Below the pieces are notes generated by a model. It did no database searches and was not told the DNA's origin. It worked only from the letters and a program-made list of their open reading frames with translations. A stretch of DNA of 64,000 bases, from the NCBI RefSeq assembly GCF_028473745.1, contig NZ_CP101137.1, positions 3,038,001-3,102,000 on the forward strand, in the 5' to 3' direction. This stretch comes from Streptomyces sp. M92. Lineage in GTDB: Bacteria > Actinomycetota > Actinomycetes > Streptomycetales > Streptomycetaceae. Made by a program: the position numbers and the translations under genes. This document shows positions 31,734 through 40,376 of this stretch, one piece after another. How positions within the stretch are numbered: position 1 is the first letter of the stretch; the number at the start of each line of letters is the position of its first letter.

Positions 31734-33521
31734 ATGGCCAGGGAATTCCAACGCGGCCACAAGGCCAGGATCAGTGACCTCACCGCGGGCACGGATCTGT
31801 ACGTAGGCGTGCAGATCTCGGGCCCCGGGCTGAGCTTCGACATCAGCTGCTTCGGTCTCGACGCCGACGAGCGGTTGTCGGACGACCGGTACTTCGTGTT
31901 CTTCAACCAGCCGAAGACCCCCGAGGAGTCCATTCAGCTCCTGGGTGCGCAAGCGGGTGACACGGAGTCGTTCCGGGTCACCCTCGACAGGATCCCACCG
32001 CAGATCCAGAAGCTGTCCTTCACGGCGACGGTCGACGGCGCGGGGCAGATGTCGCAGGTCGCCTCCGGATACATCCGGATCGTCGCGGGCGGTGAGGAGG
32101 TGGCCCGGTACCCGTTCAGCGGTGCGGAGTTCTCCACCGAGCGCGCCGTGATGCTGGGCGACTTCTACCTGAAGGACGTGTGGCGGTTCGCCGCCGTCGG
32201 GCAGGGCTTCGACGGCGGGCTGGACGCGCTGCTGAGGAACTTCGGCGGTGAGGTGGCCGAGGAGGAGGCCCCCGCACCGCAGCAGCCGCAGGCCGGTGTC
32301 GACGGTGCCGCCCCGGGCTTCGCGCCGCCGGCCCAGGCCGCGGCTCCGCCCGCCTTCGGCGCTCCCGCCGCCCCCGCACCGGCCCCGGCTCCCGCACCTC
32401 AGGCTGCCCCGCAGGGCTTCGCACCGCCGGCCGGCGCCACTCCGCCCCCGGCGCCCGCCCCGGCGCCCGGCTCCGACGTGCACGCCGCGCAGACGATCGT
32501 CGCGCCCATGAACACGCCGCCCGGCGGCTCCCCGGTGCCTCCGCCCGCCCCGGTGCCTCCGCCCGCGCCCTACGGCCAGCCGGGCCAGCAGCAGCCGCAC
32601 GGCCAGGTGCCGGGTCAGACCGCCCCGCCGCCTCCCGGCTACGGCCAGCCCCAGGCGCCTCAGCCGCCCCACGCCCCGGCCCCGCCGCCCGGCTACGGCC
32701 AGCCGACCCCGCCTCCGGGTTACGGCCAGCAGACTCCCCCCGCCGGCTACGGCCAGCCGGCCCCGCCTCCCGGCTACGGCCAGCAGGCACCCCACGGAGC
32801 CCCGCAGGGCATGGCGCCGGGCGCGGCACCCCAGGGCGTGCCCCAGGGAGCCCCGCAGGGCGCCGGTGTGACGGCCGCGCTCCAGCAGTTCCGCGAGACG
32901 GCGACCGGGCAGCGCTGGACCCAGCAGAACAAGAAGCTGGTCCGCGTCGACCTCGGCGCGGACGGTCAGCCCGTGCTCGCCCGGCAGGGCAGCATGGTGC
33001 TCTACCAGGGCAAGGTCGACTTCGGCTACAAGGGCGCCGGGTTCGCCGGCCGAGTCGTGGGCAACGCCACCGGCCAGGAGATGCAGCTGATGCGCTGCAC
33101 CGGCAAGGGACAGGTGTTCCTCGCCGACAACTCCGCGATGCTGCACCCGATCGAGCTCCAGGGCGACGCCATCTGCGTCTCCGCGGAGAACGTCCTCGCC
33201 TTTGACGAGAGCCTCCAGTACGAGGTCCGCCGCATCGAGGGGCACGGCATCCCCGGTGGCGCGCTGTTCACGATGCAGTTCCAGGGCACCGGCACGATCG
33301 TCGTCAAGACGCACGGCGTGCCGGTGGTGCTGCCGGTCACGCCCACCACCTTCGCCGACTGCAACGCGGTCGTCGCCTGGTCGGCCGCCGCCCAGGTGGT
33401 CGTCTCCAGCCAGGTACGGATGCGCCGCAACTCATACGCGGGCGACACGGGCGAGAGCGTCAACCTGCAGTTCCGGGCGGCGCCCGGAAACTTCGTCATC
33501 GTCCAGCCGTACGAGATCTGA
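31734..33521 (+). CDS. TerD - PPGYGQ linker - AIM24 fusion protein
   Basis: 595 residues. Residues ~1-175 are a TerD (tellurium-resistance, calcium-binding-type) domain: LTAGTDLYVGVQISGPG, FDISCFGLDADERLSDD, and FVFFNQPKTPE. Residues ~180-380 are a Pro/Ala/Gln-rich disordered linker ending in repeated PPGYGQ units. Residues ~385-595 are an AIM24-type beta-helix domain (TGQRWTQQNKKLVRVDL, LYQGKVDFGYKG, NFVIVQPYEI). TerD proteins are linked to stress and membrane-associated supramolecular assemblies; AIM24 domains are found in mitochondria and bacteria with unclear function. First gene of a three-gene AIM24 operon, 13 bases before the next. A TAGCCT box (31687) lies ~40 bases upstream of the start. 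Confidence 0.88.
   Translation: MAREFQRGHKARISDLTAGTDLYVGVQISGPGLSFDISCFGLDADERLSDDRYFVFFNQPKTPEESIQLLGAQAGDTESFRVTLDRIPPQIQKLSFTATVDGAGQMSQVASGYIRIVAGGEEVARYPFSGAEFSTERAVMLGDFYLKDVWRFAAVGQGFDGGLDALLRNFGGEVAEEEAPAPQQPQAGVDGAAPGFAPPAQAAAPPAFGAPAAPAPAPAPAPQAAPQGFAPPAGATPPPAPAPAPGSDVHAAQTIVAPMNTPPGGSPVPPPAPVPPPAPYGQPGQQQPHGQVPGQTAPPPPGYGQPQAPQPPHAPAPPPGYGQPTPPPGYGQQTPPAGYGQPAPPPGYGQQAPHGAPQGMAPGAAPQGVPQGAPQGAGVTAALQQFRETATGQRWTQQNKKLVRVDLGADGQPVLARQGSMVLYQGKVDFGYKGAGFAGRVVGNATGQEMQLMRCTGKGQVFLADNSAMLHPIELQGDAICVSAENVLAFDESLQYEVRRIEGHGIPGGALFTMQFQGTGTIVVKTHGVPVVLPVTPTTFADCNAVVAWSAAAQVVVSSQVRMRRNSYAGDTGESVNLQFRAAPGNFVIVQPYEI
32629..32790 (+). repeat. Repeated PPGYGQ-coding segment
   Basis: Five imperfect units of PP(P/A)GYGQ in the linker of the TerD-AIM24 protein; the core GGCTACGGCCAG (or GGTTACGGCCAG) recurs at irregular 24-60-base intervals. 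Confidence 0.8.
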
Positions 33522-33534
33522 GGGAGAGCCCGAC

Positions 33535-34215
33535 ATGAACCAGCCGCTCGCGGGCTACGCTCCCGCACCGGTCACCGCCCGCATGGAGAACCACGGCAAC
33601 CACATGCTGAAGGTCGCCATGCAGACCGGGAACGACCTCCTCGCGCGCGTGGGCTCGATGACCGCCTACGAGGGCTTCGTCCAGTACGAGCCCAACCCGT
33701 CGGCCGTCCGCCAGATCGCCAAGGACTGGATGACCGGCGAGGGCGCGCCCCTGATGAAGTGCTCCGGTGACGGACTGCTCTACCTCGCCGACTACGGCGC
33801 GAACGTCGTCGTCATCAACCTCAACGGCGACGGCATCTCCGTCAACGCCACCAACCTGCTCGCCTTCGACGCCCACCTCACCTGGGGCGTGGAGCGGGTC
33901 AAGGGCCTGGCGAAGTTCGCCGGGCAGGGCCTGTGGAACACCAAGATCTCCGGACAGGGCTGGGTCGCGCTCACCTCCCGGGGCAAGCCGATCGTGGTCG
34001 ACTGCGGCGGTGGCGAGGACGAGACGTACGTCGACCCCGACGCGCTCGTCGCCTGGTCCCCGAACCTCAAGGTGAAGGGCAAGCGCAGCTTCAAGGCGCA
34101 GTCACTGATCGGCCGCGGCAGCGGCGAGGCCTACCAGATGGCCTTCTCCGGTCAGGGCATCGTCGTCGTCCAGCCCAGCGAGGACAGCACCGACCGCCTC
34201 CGGGTCCGGGGCTGA
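33535..34215 (+). CDS. AIM24 family protein
   Basis: 226 residues from ATG 33535 with GAGGGAGAG 7 bases before. A stand-alone AIM24 (DUF124-like) beta-rich domain: NHMLKVAMQTGNDLLARVGS, MTAYEGFVQYEP, KCSGDGLLYLADYG, and a C-terminal GIVVVQPSE. These line up block by block with the C-terminal domain of the upstream fusion and with the next gene, so the three share an origin. No catalytic motif, signal peptide or membrane helix. Expected cytoplasmic; could oligomerise with its paralogues. Role unknown; its neighbours suggest work with TerD. Confidence 0.88.
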   Translation: MNQPLAGYAPAPVTARMENHGNHMLKVAMQTGNDLLARVGSMTAYEGFVQYEPNPSAVRQIAKDWMTGEGAPLMKCSGDGLLYLADYGANVVVINLNGDGISVNATNLLAFDAHLTWGVERVKGLAKFAGQGLWNTKISGQGWVALTSRGKPIVVDCGGGEDETYVDPDALVAWSPNLKVKGKRSFKAQSLIGRGSGEAYQMAFSGQGIVVVQPSEDSTDRLRVRG

Positions 34216-34232
34216 GGGGGAGCCAGAACACC

Positions 34233-34988
34233 ATGCAGAGCCCGCTTTTCGCCTACAACGACCAGCAGACCCAGGACGCCTGGAGCCTGCAGAACAAGCA
34301 CATGCTCCGGGTCGCCCTGGGGGGCCACGACGACGTTCTCGCCCGCAAGGGCACGATGGTCGCCTACCAGGGGCTCGTCGAGTTCGACGCCGAGTACCAG
34401 AGCAACAACCAGTCACGCGCGCGTGCGCGCACCGGTGAGGGCCTGGACCTGATGCGCTGCCACGGGCAGGGCACGGTCTTCTTCGCCAACCTCGCCCAGT
34501 GCGTCCACGTGATGGACGTCGACCAGGAGGGCCTCACCGTCGACAGCAGCTACGTGCTGGCGATGGACTCGTCCCTGCACCACGAGGTCGTCGCGGTCGA
34601 CAGCCTGTACGGCATCTCCGGCTCGGGGAAGTACCAGCTCAACATCACCGGCCGGGGCAAGGTCGCCCTGATGACCTCGGGCTCCCCGCTGCTGATGCAG
34701 GTGACGCCCGACAAGTACGTCAACTGCGACGCCGACGCGATCGTCGCCTGGTCCACCGGCCTGCGCGTGCAGATGCAGGCGCAGACCCACTCCTCCGGGG
34801 TGTGGCGGCGCAGGGGCAGCACCGGGGAGGGCTGGGAGCTCAGCTTCATGGGCAGCGGCTTCGCGCTCGTCCAGCCCAGCGAGCTGCTGCCGCCGCAGAA
34901 CGCGCAGATCGGCTCGGGCTTCGCCGCCCAGTACGGCATGGGCCAGCAGGGGGCACGCGGTCAGAACCAGGGCAACGTCTGGAGCTGA
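34233..34988 (+). CDS. AIM24 family protein
   Basis: 251 residues from ATG 34233, 17 bases after the previous stop, preceded by GAGGGGGAG. The same AIM24 blocks: NKHMLRVALGGHDDVLARKG, MVAYQGLVEFDAEY, LMRCHGQGTVFFANLAQCV, and GFALVQPSE. The C-terminal 30 residues are Gln/Gly-rich (QYGMGQQGARGQNQGN), echoing the linker of the first gene. The third AIM24 copy in the operon; three paralogues together suggest a hetero-oligomer. A terminator follows at 35009-35046. Confidence 0.88.
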   Translation: MQSPLFAYNDQQTQDAWSLQNKHMLRVALGGHDDVLARKGTMVAYQGLVEFDAEYQSNNQSRARARTGEGLDLMRCHGQGTVFFANLAQCVHVMDVDQEGLTVDSSYVLAMDSSLHHEVVAVDSLYGISGSGKYQLNITGRGKVALMTSGSPLLMQVTPDKYVNCDADAIVAWSTGLRVQMQAQTHSSGVWRRRGSTGEGWELSFMGSGFALVQPSELLPPQNAQIGSGFAAQYGMGQQGARGQNQGNVWS

Positions 34989-35008
34989 GCACGGGCACGG
35001 CCACAGTT

Positions 35009-35046
35009 CGGTAAGGGGCGATCGCCAAGGCGGTCACCCCTTACCG
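35009..35046. terminator. Convergent terminator
   Basis: CGGTAAGGGG (35009-35018) pairs with CCCCTTACCG (35037-35046); the loop can pair further. It lies between the AIM24 operon and the minus-strand Nudix gene, ending 1 base before the Nudix stop. Confidence 0.75.
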
Positions 35047-35047
35047 G

Positions 35048-35563
35048 TCACAGGCGGGAGCGGGTCGCCCCCAGCAGGCGTACGACCGACTCGTCGGCCA
35101 CGTCCGCGACCTCGGCGTAGGGGAACCAGCGCAGGTCGAGGGACTCCTCACTGATCGCCTCCACGGCCCCCTCCGGAGCCAGCGCCGCGTACTGGACGTC
35201 CAGGTGCCAGGCGCAGGGCGTGGGGTGGCGGTCCAGCCGCACGGGACCGCCGGAGAGCAGAGTCAGTCCGGCGATGCCCGACTCCTCCGTGGCCTCGCGC
35301 AGCGCGGCACGGGCCAGCGTCTCGTCGGCCGGCTCGCAGTGTCCGCCCATCTGCAGCCACATGCGCATCTTCTTGTGCAAGGTCAGCAGGACTCGCTCGC
35401 GGGACGGGTCGATCACCATGGCGCTCGCCGTGATGTGCCCGTCCCCGCACGCCTTCCACATGCCGTCCGGGTGCGTCGCGAGATGGTCCAGATAGGTCTG
35501 GCGCAGCTCGTCCTGGCTCTCGTACGCCTTGAGAACCAGGACGGCGTCGTCGTGGAGGCTCAC
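35048..35563 (-). CDS. Nudix hydrolase
   Basis: 171 residues, GTG 35563; the start overlaps the stop of the DUF2342 gene (GTGA), so the two are coupled. The Nudix box is MGGHCEPADETLARAALRE followed by ATEESG (G-x5-E-x7-REx2EExG). The preceding VLLTLHKKMRMWLQ is the typical beta-strand and substrate face. HPTPCAWHLDVQYAAL and SEESLDLRWFP are common to a large actinobacterial Nudix group of unknown substrate. Cytoplasmic. Likely a housecleaning nucleotide-diphosphate hydrolase. Confidence 0.9.
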   Translation of the reverse strand: MSLHDDAVLVLKAYESQDELRQTYLDHLATHPDGMWKACGDGHITASAMVIDPSRERVLLTLHKKMRMWLQMGGHCEPADETLARAALREATEESGIAGLTLLSGGPVRLDRHPTPCAWHLDVQYAALAPEGAVEAISEESLDLRWFPYAEVADVADESVVRLLGATRSRL

Positions 35564-37014
35564 TCGCTGCCGTCGCCCTTGCCGTCGGCCTCGTCCGACC
35601 CCTTCTCGTCCTTCTTCTTCAGGTCGGGCTTGCCCGCCGCCTCGCCGAGCATCTTGTCCAGCTCGGAGAAGTCGAGCTGCTCGCGGTGGACGAAACCGTC
35701 CGGGTCGTCCAGGTCGGTCGCCGTGGGCAGCATGTCCGGGTGGGCCCACAGGCCGTCCCGGCCGTCGACACCGCGCGCGTCCGTCAGGGACGCCCACAGG
35801 CGGGACGCGTCGCGCAGGCGGCGCGGACGCAGCTCCAGGCCGATCAGCGTGGCGAACGTCTGCTCCGCCGGACCGCCGGAGGCGCGACGGCGGCGCAGCG
35901 TCTCGCGCAGGGCGTCGGCCGACGACAGGCGCGGCTTGGCGGCGGCGTGCACCACCGCGTCCACCCAGCCCTCGACGAGCGCCAGAGCCGTCTCCAGACG
36001 GGCCAGGGCGGCCTTCTGCTCCGGAGTGTCCTCCGGCTGGAACATGCCCTGCTGGAGAGCCTCCTGCAGCTGCTCGGGGTTCTGCGGGTCGAACTGGCCG
36101 ACCACGTCCTCGAGCTTGGCCGTGTCCACCTTGATGCCTCGGGCGTAGCCGTCGACGGCGCCGAACAGGTGCGAGCGCAGCCACGGCACGTGCGCGAAGA
36201 GGCGCTGGTGGGCGGCCTCGCGCAGGGCCAGGTACAGCCGCACCTCCTCCTGGGACACGCCGAGGTCCTTGCCGAACGCCTCGATGTTCGCCGGCAGCAG
36301 GGCGGCCTTGCCGGCCGGACCGAGCGGCAGGCCCACGTCGGTCGAGCCGACGACCTCGCCGGCGAGGACACCGACGGCCTGCCCGATCTGCGTGCCGAAC
36401 ATGGCGCCGCCCATGGAGCGCATCATGCCGATCAGCGGGCCGGCCATGGCCTGCATCTCCTCGGGCAGCACGTCGCCCATGGCGGTGCCGACGCGCTCGG
36501 CGACCGGGTCGACCAGCTCGCGCCAGGCGGGCAGTGTCGCCTCGACCCACTCCGCGCGGCTCCACGCCACCGCGGCGCCCGCGCCCGAGGGCAGGGCCGT
36601 CGCGTCGTCCAGCCACAGGTCGGCCAGGCGGACGGCCTCCTGGACGGCATTGCGCTCGGCGGGGCCGACGCTGGCGTCCTTGGTGCCGTCCGGTGTGCCC
36701 TGGGCGACCGTCTGGCGGGCGATCTGCTTGGCCATGTCCCAGTTCACCGGGCCGCCCTCGTAGGAGAGCATCTGGCCGAGCTGCTGGAACGCGGCGCCCA
36801 GGTCGTTGGGATTCATGGAACCGAACATGGCGGCGAACGGGTTGTCCGCGCCCGGGCCGCCGGGGCCGCCAAAGCCTCCGGCCCCGGGCATCCCGAAACC
36901 GAACGGGTTGGCCGGTCCCTGACCACCGCCGCTCTGCTGGTCCTTCTTCTTGCCCTCGTCGCCGTCGTCCGGCTCCTCCGGCGGAAGGCCGAATCCGAAT
37001 GGGGTGTCACTCAC
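35560..37014 (-). CDS. DUF2342 zinc-dependent metalloprotease-like protein
   Basis: 484 residues from GTG 37014 (VSDTPFGFGLPPEE, the usual N-terminus of this family; an earlier in-frame ATG at 37077 has no support). The first ~90 residues are Gly/Pro/Phe-rich and flexible. The folded part contains MNPNDLGAAFQQLGQMLSYE, LPEEMQAMAGPLIGMMRSMGG, and REAAHQRLFAHVPWLRSHL, the conserved block carrying the putative zinc His residues. DUF2342 is sometimes labelled zinc-dependent hydrolase or F420-biosynthesis associated; neither is established. Cytoplasmic by sequence. Overlaps the Nudix gene downstream. Confidence 0.85.
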   Translation of the reverse strand: MSDTPFGFGLPPEEPDDGDEGKKKDQQSGGGQGPANPFGFGMPGAGGFGGPGGPGADNPFAAMFGSMNPNDLGAAFQQLGQMLSYEGGPVNWDMAKQIARQTVAQGTPDGTKDASVGPAERNAVQEAVRLADLWLDDATALPSGAGAAVAWSRAEWVEATLPAWRELVDPVAERVGTAMGDVLPEEMQAMAGPLIGMMRSMGGAMFGTQIGQAVGVLAGEVVGSTDVGLPLGPAGKAALLPANIEAFGKDLGVSQEEVRLYLALREAAHQRLFAHVPWLRSHLFGAVDGYARGIKVDTAKLEDVVGQFDPQNPEQLQEALQQGMFQPEDTPEQKAALARLETALALVEGWVDAVVHAAAKPRLSSADALRETLRRRRASGGPAEQTFATLIGLELRPRRLRDASRLWASLTDARGVDGRDGLWAHPDMLPTATDLDDPDGFVHREQLDFSELDKMLGEAAGKPDLKKKDEKGSDEADGKGDGSE

Positions 37015-37206
37015 GGGGTTCCTCGGCTGGTAAGGCCGCCGGTTCTTTCCGGCGGCACGGCTGCCCGACTTCACCACCCAGCGTAGACACCCGGGGCGGT
37101 TAGGGCCTCGGTGCTTCGCCGACTGACGGCCTGCGGCAGGATGGATGCCACCTGGTACGTACGCGTCGAGCGCGCCCGTACTGAAGACAACCGCTGGAGA
37201 CGCCCG

Positions 37207-38328
37207 GTGAGTTCCCCAGATCCGCAGGTTCGCGCAGCGCGAAACCAGTCAACCAGTTCCGCACGCCCCGGCGCGCGCGGACCCGTCGTCGCGGTCACCG
37301 GTGCCGCATCCGGGATCGGGGCGCTGCTCACCGAGCGGCTGGCCGCGTCCGACGAGGTCAGACAGGTCGTGGCCATCGACGAACGGCGGGGGGAGTGCGC
37401 GGCGGCGCGGTGGCAGGTCCTGGACGTGCGGGACCCGGCCATCGCCGAGAAACTGCGCGGCGCGGACGTCGTCGTGCACCTGGCCCTCGACCTGGACCTG
37501 GAGACCGACGCGGCGGCCCGGACGGCTTACAACGTCCGGGGGACGCAGACCGTCCTGACCGCCGCCGCGGCGGCGGGCGTGCACCGGGTCGTGCTCTGCA
37601 CCTCGGCCATGGTCTATGGCGCCCTCCCGGACAACGAGCTGCCGCTCTCCGAGGACGCCGAGCTGCGCGCCACGGCCGAGGCCACGGGCGTCGGTGACCT
37701 GCTGGAGATCGAGCGGCTCGCGCGGCGCGCGCCGCGGGCGCATCCCGGCCTCAATGTGACCGTCGTGCGGCCGGCCGTGCTGGTCGGAGGCGTGGACACC
37801 GCGCTGACCAGGTACTTCGAGTCGCCTCGGCTGCTGGTCGTGGCCGGGTCGCGGCCGGCCTGGCAGTTCTGCCACGTCGACGACCTGTGCAGCGCCCTGG
37901 AGTACGCCGTGCTGGAGAAGGCCGACGGCGAGCTGGCCGTCGGGTGCGACGGCTGGCTGGAGCAGGAGGAGGTCGAGGAGCTCAGCGGCATCCGCCGGAT
38001 GGAGCTGCCCTCGGCGGTCGCGCTCGGCGCGGCGGCCCGGCTGCACCGGATCGGCCTGACGCCCTCCCCGGCCGGGGACCTGGCGTACACGATGTACCCC
38101 TGGGTGGTGAGCGGCAGCAGGCTGCACGACGCGGGCTGGCGGCCGAAGTACACCAACGAGGAGGTGCTGGCGGAGCTGCTGGAGGAGGTCTCCGGACGGC
38201 ACACGGTCGCCGGGCGGCGCCTCGGACGCAAGGACGCGACGGCCGCGGGAGCCGCCGGAGCGACGGTGGCGCTGTTGGGTGCGGCCGCGGTGGTGCGGCG
38301 GGCGCGGAAAGCCCGGCGCCGGATCTGA
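37207..38328 (+). CDS. SDR family NAD(P)-dependent epimerase-like protein with C-terminal membrane anchor
   Basis: 373 residues, GTG 37207 with GGAGA 6 bases upstream. The N-terminal VVAVTGAASGIGALLTERLA is a Rossmann GxxGxxG site and VVVHLALDLD the following strand. An extended-SDR layout follows (RVVLCTSAMVYGALPDNELP, PAVLVGGVDTALTRYFESP, FCHVDDLCSALEYAV). The Tyr of SAMVYG is present but the YxxxK lysine is not in register, so catalysis is doubtful. The last ~25 residues form a hydrophobic helix and an Arg-rich tail (AAVVRRARKARRRI), which would tether it to the inner face of the membrane. Role unknown. Confidence 0.85.
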   Translation: MSSPDPQVRAARNQSTSSARPGARGPVVAVTGAASGIGALLTERLAASDEVRQVVAIDERRGECAAARWQVLDVRDPAIAEKLRGADVVVHLALDLDLETDAAARTAYNVRGTQTVLTAAAAAGVHRVVLCTSAMVYGALPDNELPLSEDAELRATAEATGVGDLLEIERLARRAPRAHPGLNVTVVRPAVLVGGVDTALTRYFESPRLLVVAGSRPAWQFCHVDDLCSALEYAVLEKADGELAVGCDGWLEQEEVEELSGIRRMELPSAVALGAAARLHRIGLTPSPAGDLAYTMYPWVVSGSRLHDAGWRPKYTNEEVLAELLEEVSGRHTVAGRRLGRKDATAAGAAGATVALLGAAAVVRRARKARRRI

Positions 38329-38457
38329 CCGCGGTGGCCGCCGGTCCGCCCCGCACCGCCCGGGGCGGCGGCGCTGTAGGAGGCTCCAAGGCGGTACGCG
38401 CGCGTGCCGGGCGATCACGCTATTCCGTGCCGTCGTGCCGTGGGGCACGATGGGCAC

Positions 38458-38919
38458 ATGGCAACCACGAACGACCACCCCGGAGAGCTGGCCGCCCCCG
38501 ACCCCGTGAAGCTGATCGGCATCCGGGAGACGCCGCTCTCCGTGGACGAGGTCTTCCGGGCCGTGGGGGACGACGCGGCCGGAGGGACCGCGCTGTTCGT
38601 GGGGACCGTGCGCAACCACGACGGCGGCACCGACGTCGACCGGCTCGGGTACTCCTGCCATCCGAGCGCCGAGGCCGAGATGCGGCGCATCGCCGAGAAG
38701 GTCGTCGCGGAGTACCCCGTTCGGGCGCTCGCGGCGGTCCACCGTGTGGGGGATCTGGAGGTCGGCGACCTGGCCGTGGTCGTCGCCGTGTCCTGCCCGC
38801 ACCGGGGCGAGGCCTTCGAGGCCTGCCGCAAGCTGATCGACGACCTCAAGCACGAGGTGCCGATCTGGAAGCACCAGACGTTCTCCGACGGTACCGAGGA
38901 GTGGGTGGGCGCCTGCTGA
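38458..38919 (+). CDS. moaE: Molybdopterin synthase catalytic subunit MoaE
   Basis: 153 residues from ATG 38458, with CACGAT 6 bases upstream. MoaE blocks: GGTALFVGTVRNHDGG, LGYSCHPSAEAEM (in place of the usual LEYEAY), AVHRVGDLEVGDLAVVVAVS, HRGEAFEACRKLIDDLK, and the active-site KHEVPIWKHQTF with the conserved lysines. It converts cyclic pyranopterin monophosphate to molybdopterin using thiocarboxylated MoaD, itself charged by MoeZ (gene at 5679). No MoaD is adjacent. Cytoplasmic. Confidence 0.93.
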   Translation: MATTNDHPGELAAPDPVKLIGIRETPLSVDEVFRAVGDDAAGGTALFVGTVRNHDGGTDVDRLGYSCHPSAEAEMRRIAEKVVAEYPVRALAAVHRVGDLEVGDLAVVVAVSCPHRGEAFEACRKLIDDLKHEVPIWKHQTFSDGTEEWVGAC

Positions 38920-39040
38920 CAGCGGCGCCGGTCCCCTGGTTCCGGTTGCGTAACCCACCCCCCGGCGTGAGCGTTGTCACCGCGGATGGTTAATCTGCTG
39001 ATCAGTCAGTAGCGGACGCTCATGGGGTTGGGAGGTCGGC

Positions 39041-39205
39041 ATGGCAGCACTTGCCTGGTTGCTGATTCCGCTTGTGGCTGCTGTCGGCGCGGGGCTGTGG
39101 GGCAGCTGGGCCAACCGGACCCGCAAGATCCGTGGCGACGGTCCCGAACTCGACGGTTACGCCCGCTTCCGCGAGGCGATGGAACGTCCCCGCACCGGAG
39201 CCTGA
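39041..39205 (+). CDS. Small single-span membrane protein (54 residues)
   Basis: ATG 39041 follows GGGAGG with 6-7 bases spacing. The product starts MAALAWLLIPLVAAVGAGLW, a hydrophobic helix, followed by a basic segment (WANRTRKIRGDG) and a short soluble tail (ELDGYARFREAMERPRTGA), so it should lie with the tail in the cytoplasm. No family name recognised. Good codon bias and a clean ribosome site support it as real. It ends 49 bases before the PDZ-Lon protease gene, a possible partner. Confidence 0.8.
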   Translation: MAALAWLLIPLVAAVGAGLWGSWANRTRKIRGDGPELDGYARFREAMERPRTGA

Positions 39206-39242
39206 CCGAACGCCCTGACGATGTTCTGACAGTCGCGTCCCG

Positions 39243-39248
39243 TACTGT
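39243..39248 (+). promoter_or_regulatory. -10 box of leaderless PDZ-protease gene
   Basis: TACTGT ends 6 bases before ATG 39255. Confidence 0.5.
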
Positions 39249-39254
39249 CGTGCC

Positions 39255-40349
39255 ATGCCACGCCGTACCGCAACGATGCTCGCCTCCACCCTGATGCTGA
39301 TCGCGCTCCTGTGCGCGGGTGTGTTCATCCCCGTGCCGTACTCGGAGATGTCCCCGGGGCCGACGGTGAACACGCTGGGCGATCACGACGGCGAGCCGGT
39401 GCTGCAGATCTCCGGACACAAGACCTACGAGGCGAGTGGCCATCTGAACATGACCACCGTGCGGGTCACCAGTGCCGACTACAAGATGAACCTCGTGGAG
39501 GCGGTCTACGGCTGGCTGGCCCACGACAACCGCGTGGTGCCGCACGAGACCCTCTACCCGGACGGCAAGACAGAGGAAGAGGCCACCCAGGAGAACGCCG
39601 AGGAGTTCAGCCAGTCCCAGGAGAGCGCCAAGGTCGCCGCCCTGAAGGCCCTGGACATCCCGGTGAAGTCCTGGGTGGTCGTCTCCACGGTGGTCAAGGA
39701 CTCCCCGGCCGAGGGGCGGCTGCACGCCGGCGACGTGATCAAGGCCGTGGACGGCACGCCCGTCCAGAAGCCCACCGACGTCGCGGACCTGGTGACCGAG
39801 CACAAGCCCGGACAGGACGTCGTCTTCACGATCGTGCCCGCCAAGGAGCAGGCCGACGCGGAGAAGGAGGGCCGGACGCCCACCAGGACGGAGAAGGTCA
39901 CGGTCACCACCGCGCCCTCCGACGACGGCGGTGAGAAGCGCGCCATCGTGGGGATCTCCGCAGGGACCGACCACACGTTCCCGTTCACCATCGACATCAA
40001 GCTGGCCGACGTCGGCGGACCGAGCGCGGGCCTGATGTTCGCCCTCGGCATCTACGACAAGCTCACGCCGGGCGACCTCACCGGCGGCAAGTTCGTCGCG
40101 GGCACCGGGACCATCGACGACACCGGCGAGGTCGGCCCGATCGGCGGCATCGGGATGAAGACCATCGGCGCGCGCGACAAGGGCGCCCGGTACTTCCTGA
40201 CGCCCAAGGACAACTGCGCGGCCGCCGCCGAGGACACCCCCGACGGGCTCACCCTGGTGAAGGTGGACACCATCGACGACGCCCTCGGCGCGCTGGAGGA
40301 CATCCGCTCCGGGAAGACGGACGACCTGCCGACGTGCGCGAAGGGCTGA
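39255..40349 (+). CDS. YlbL-type membrane-anchored PDZ / Lon (S16) protease
   Basis: 364 residues. An N-terminal signal-anchor helix (TMLASTLMLIALLCAGVFI) is followed by IPVPYSEMSPGPTVNTLG, the hallmark N-region of YlbL-like proteins. Residues ~140-220 are a PDZ domain (DSPAEGRLHAGDVIKAVDG). Residues ~235-350 are the Lon protease domain with catalytic Ser in DVGGPSAGLMFAL and Lys in GGIGMKTIGA. The protease would face the outside and degrade or process envelope proteins; in Bacillus YlbL acts in the DNA-damage response. The gene appears leaderless (TACTGT 6 bases upstream). Confidence 0.92.
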   Translation: MPRRTATMLASTLMLIALLCAGVFIPVPYSEMSPGPTVNTLGDHDGEPVLQISGHKTYEASGHLNMTTVRVTSADYKMNLVEAVYGWLAHDNRVVPHETLYPDGKTEEEATQENAEEFSQSQESAKVAALKALDIPVKSWVVVSTVVKDSPAEGRLHAGDVIKAVDGTPVQKPTDVADLVTEHKPGQDVVFTIVPAKEQADAEKEGRTPTRTEKVTVTTAPSDDGGEKRAIVGISAGTDHTFPFTIDIKLADVGGPSAGLMFALGIYDKLTPGDLTGGKFVAGTGTIDDTGEVGPIGGIGMKTIGARDKGARYFLTPKDNCAAAAEDTPDGLTLVKVDTIDDALGALEDIRSGKTDDLPTCAKG

Positions 40350-40376
40350 CCGGGCGGACAGCCCGTGCGCCCGGAC

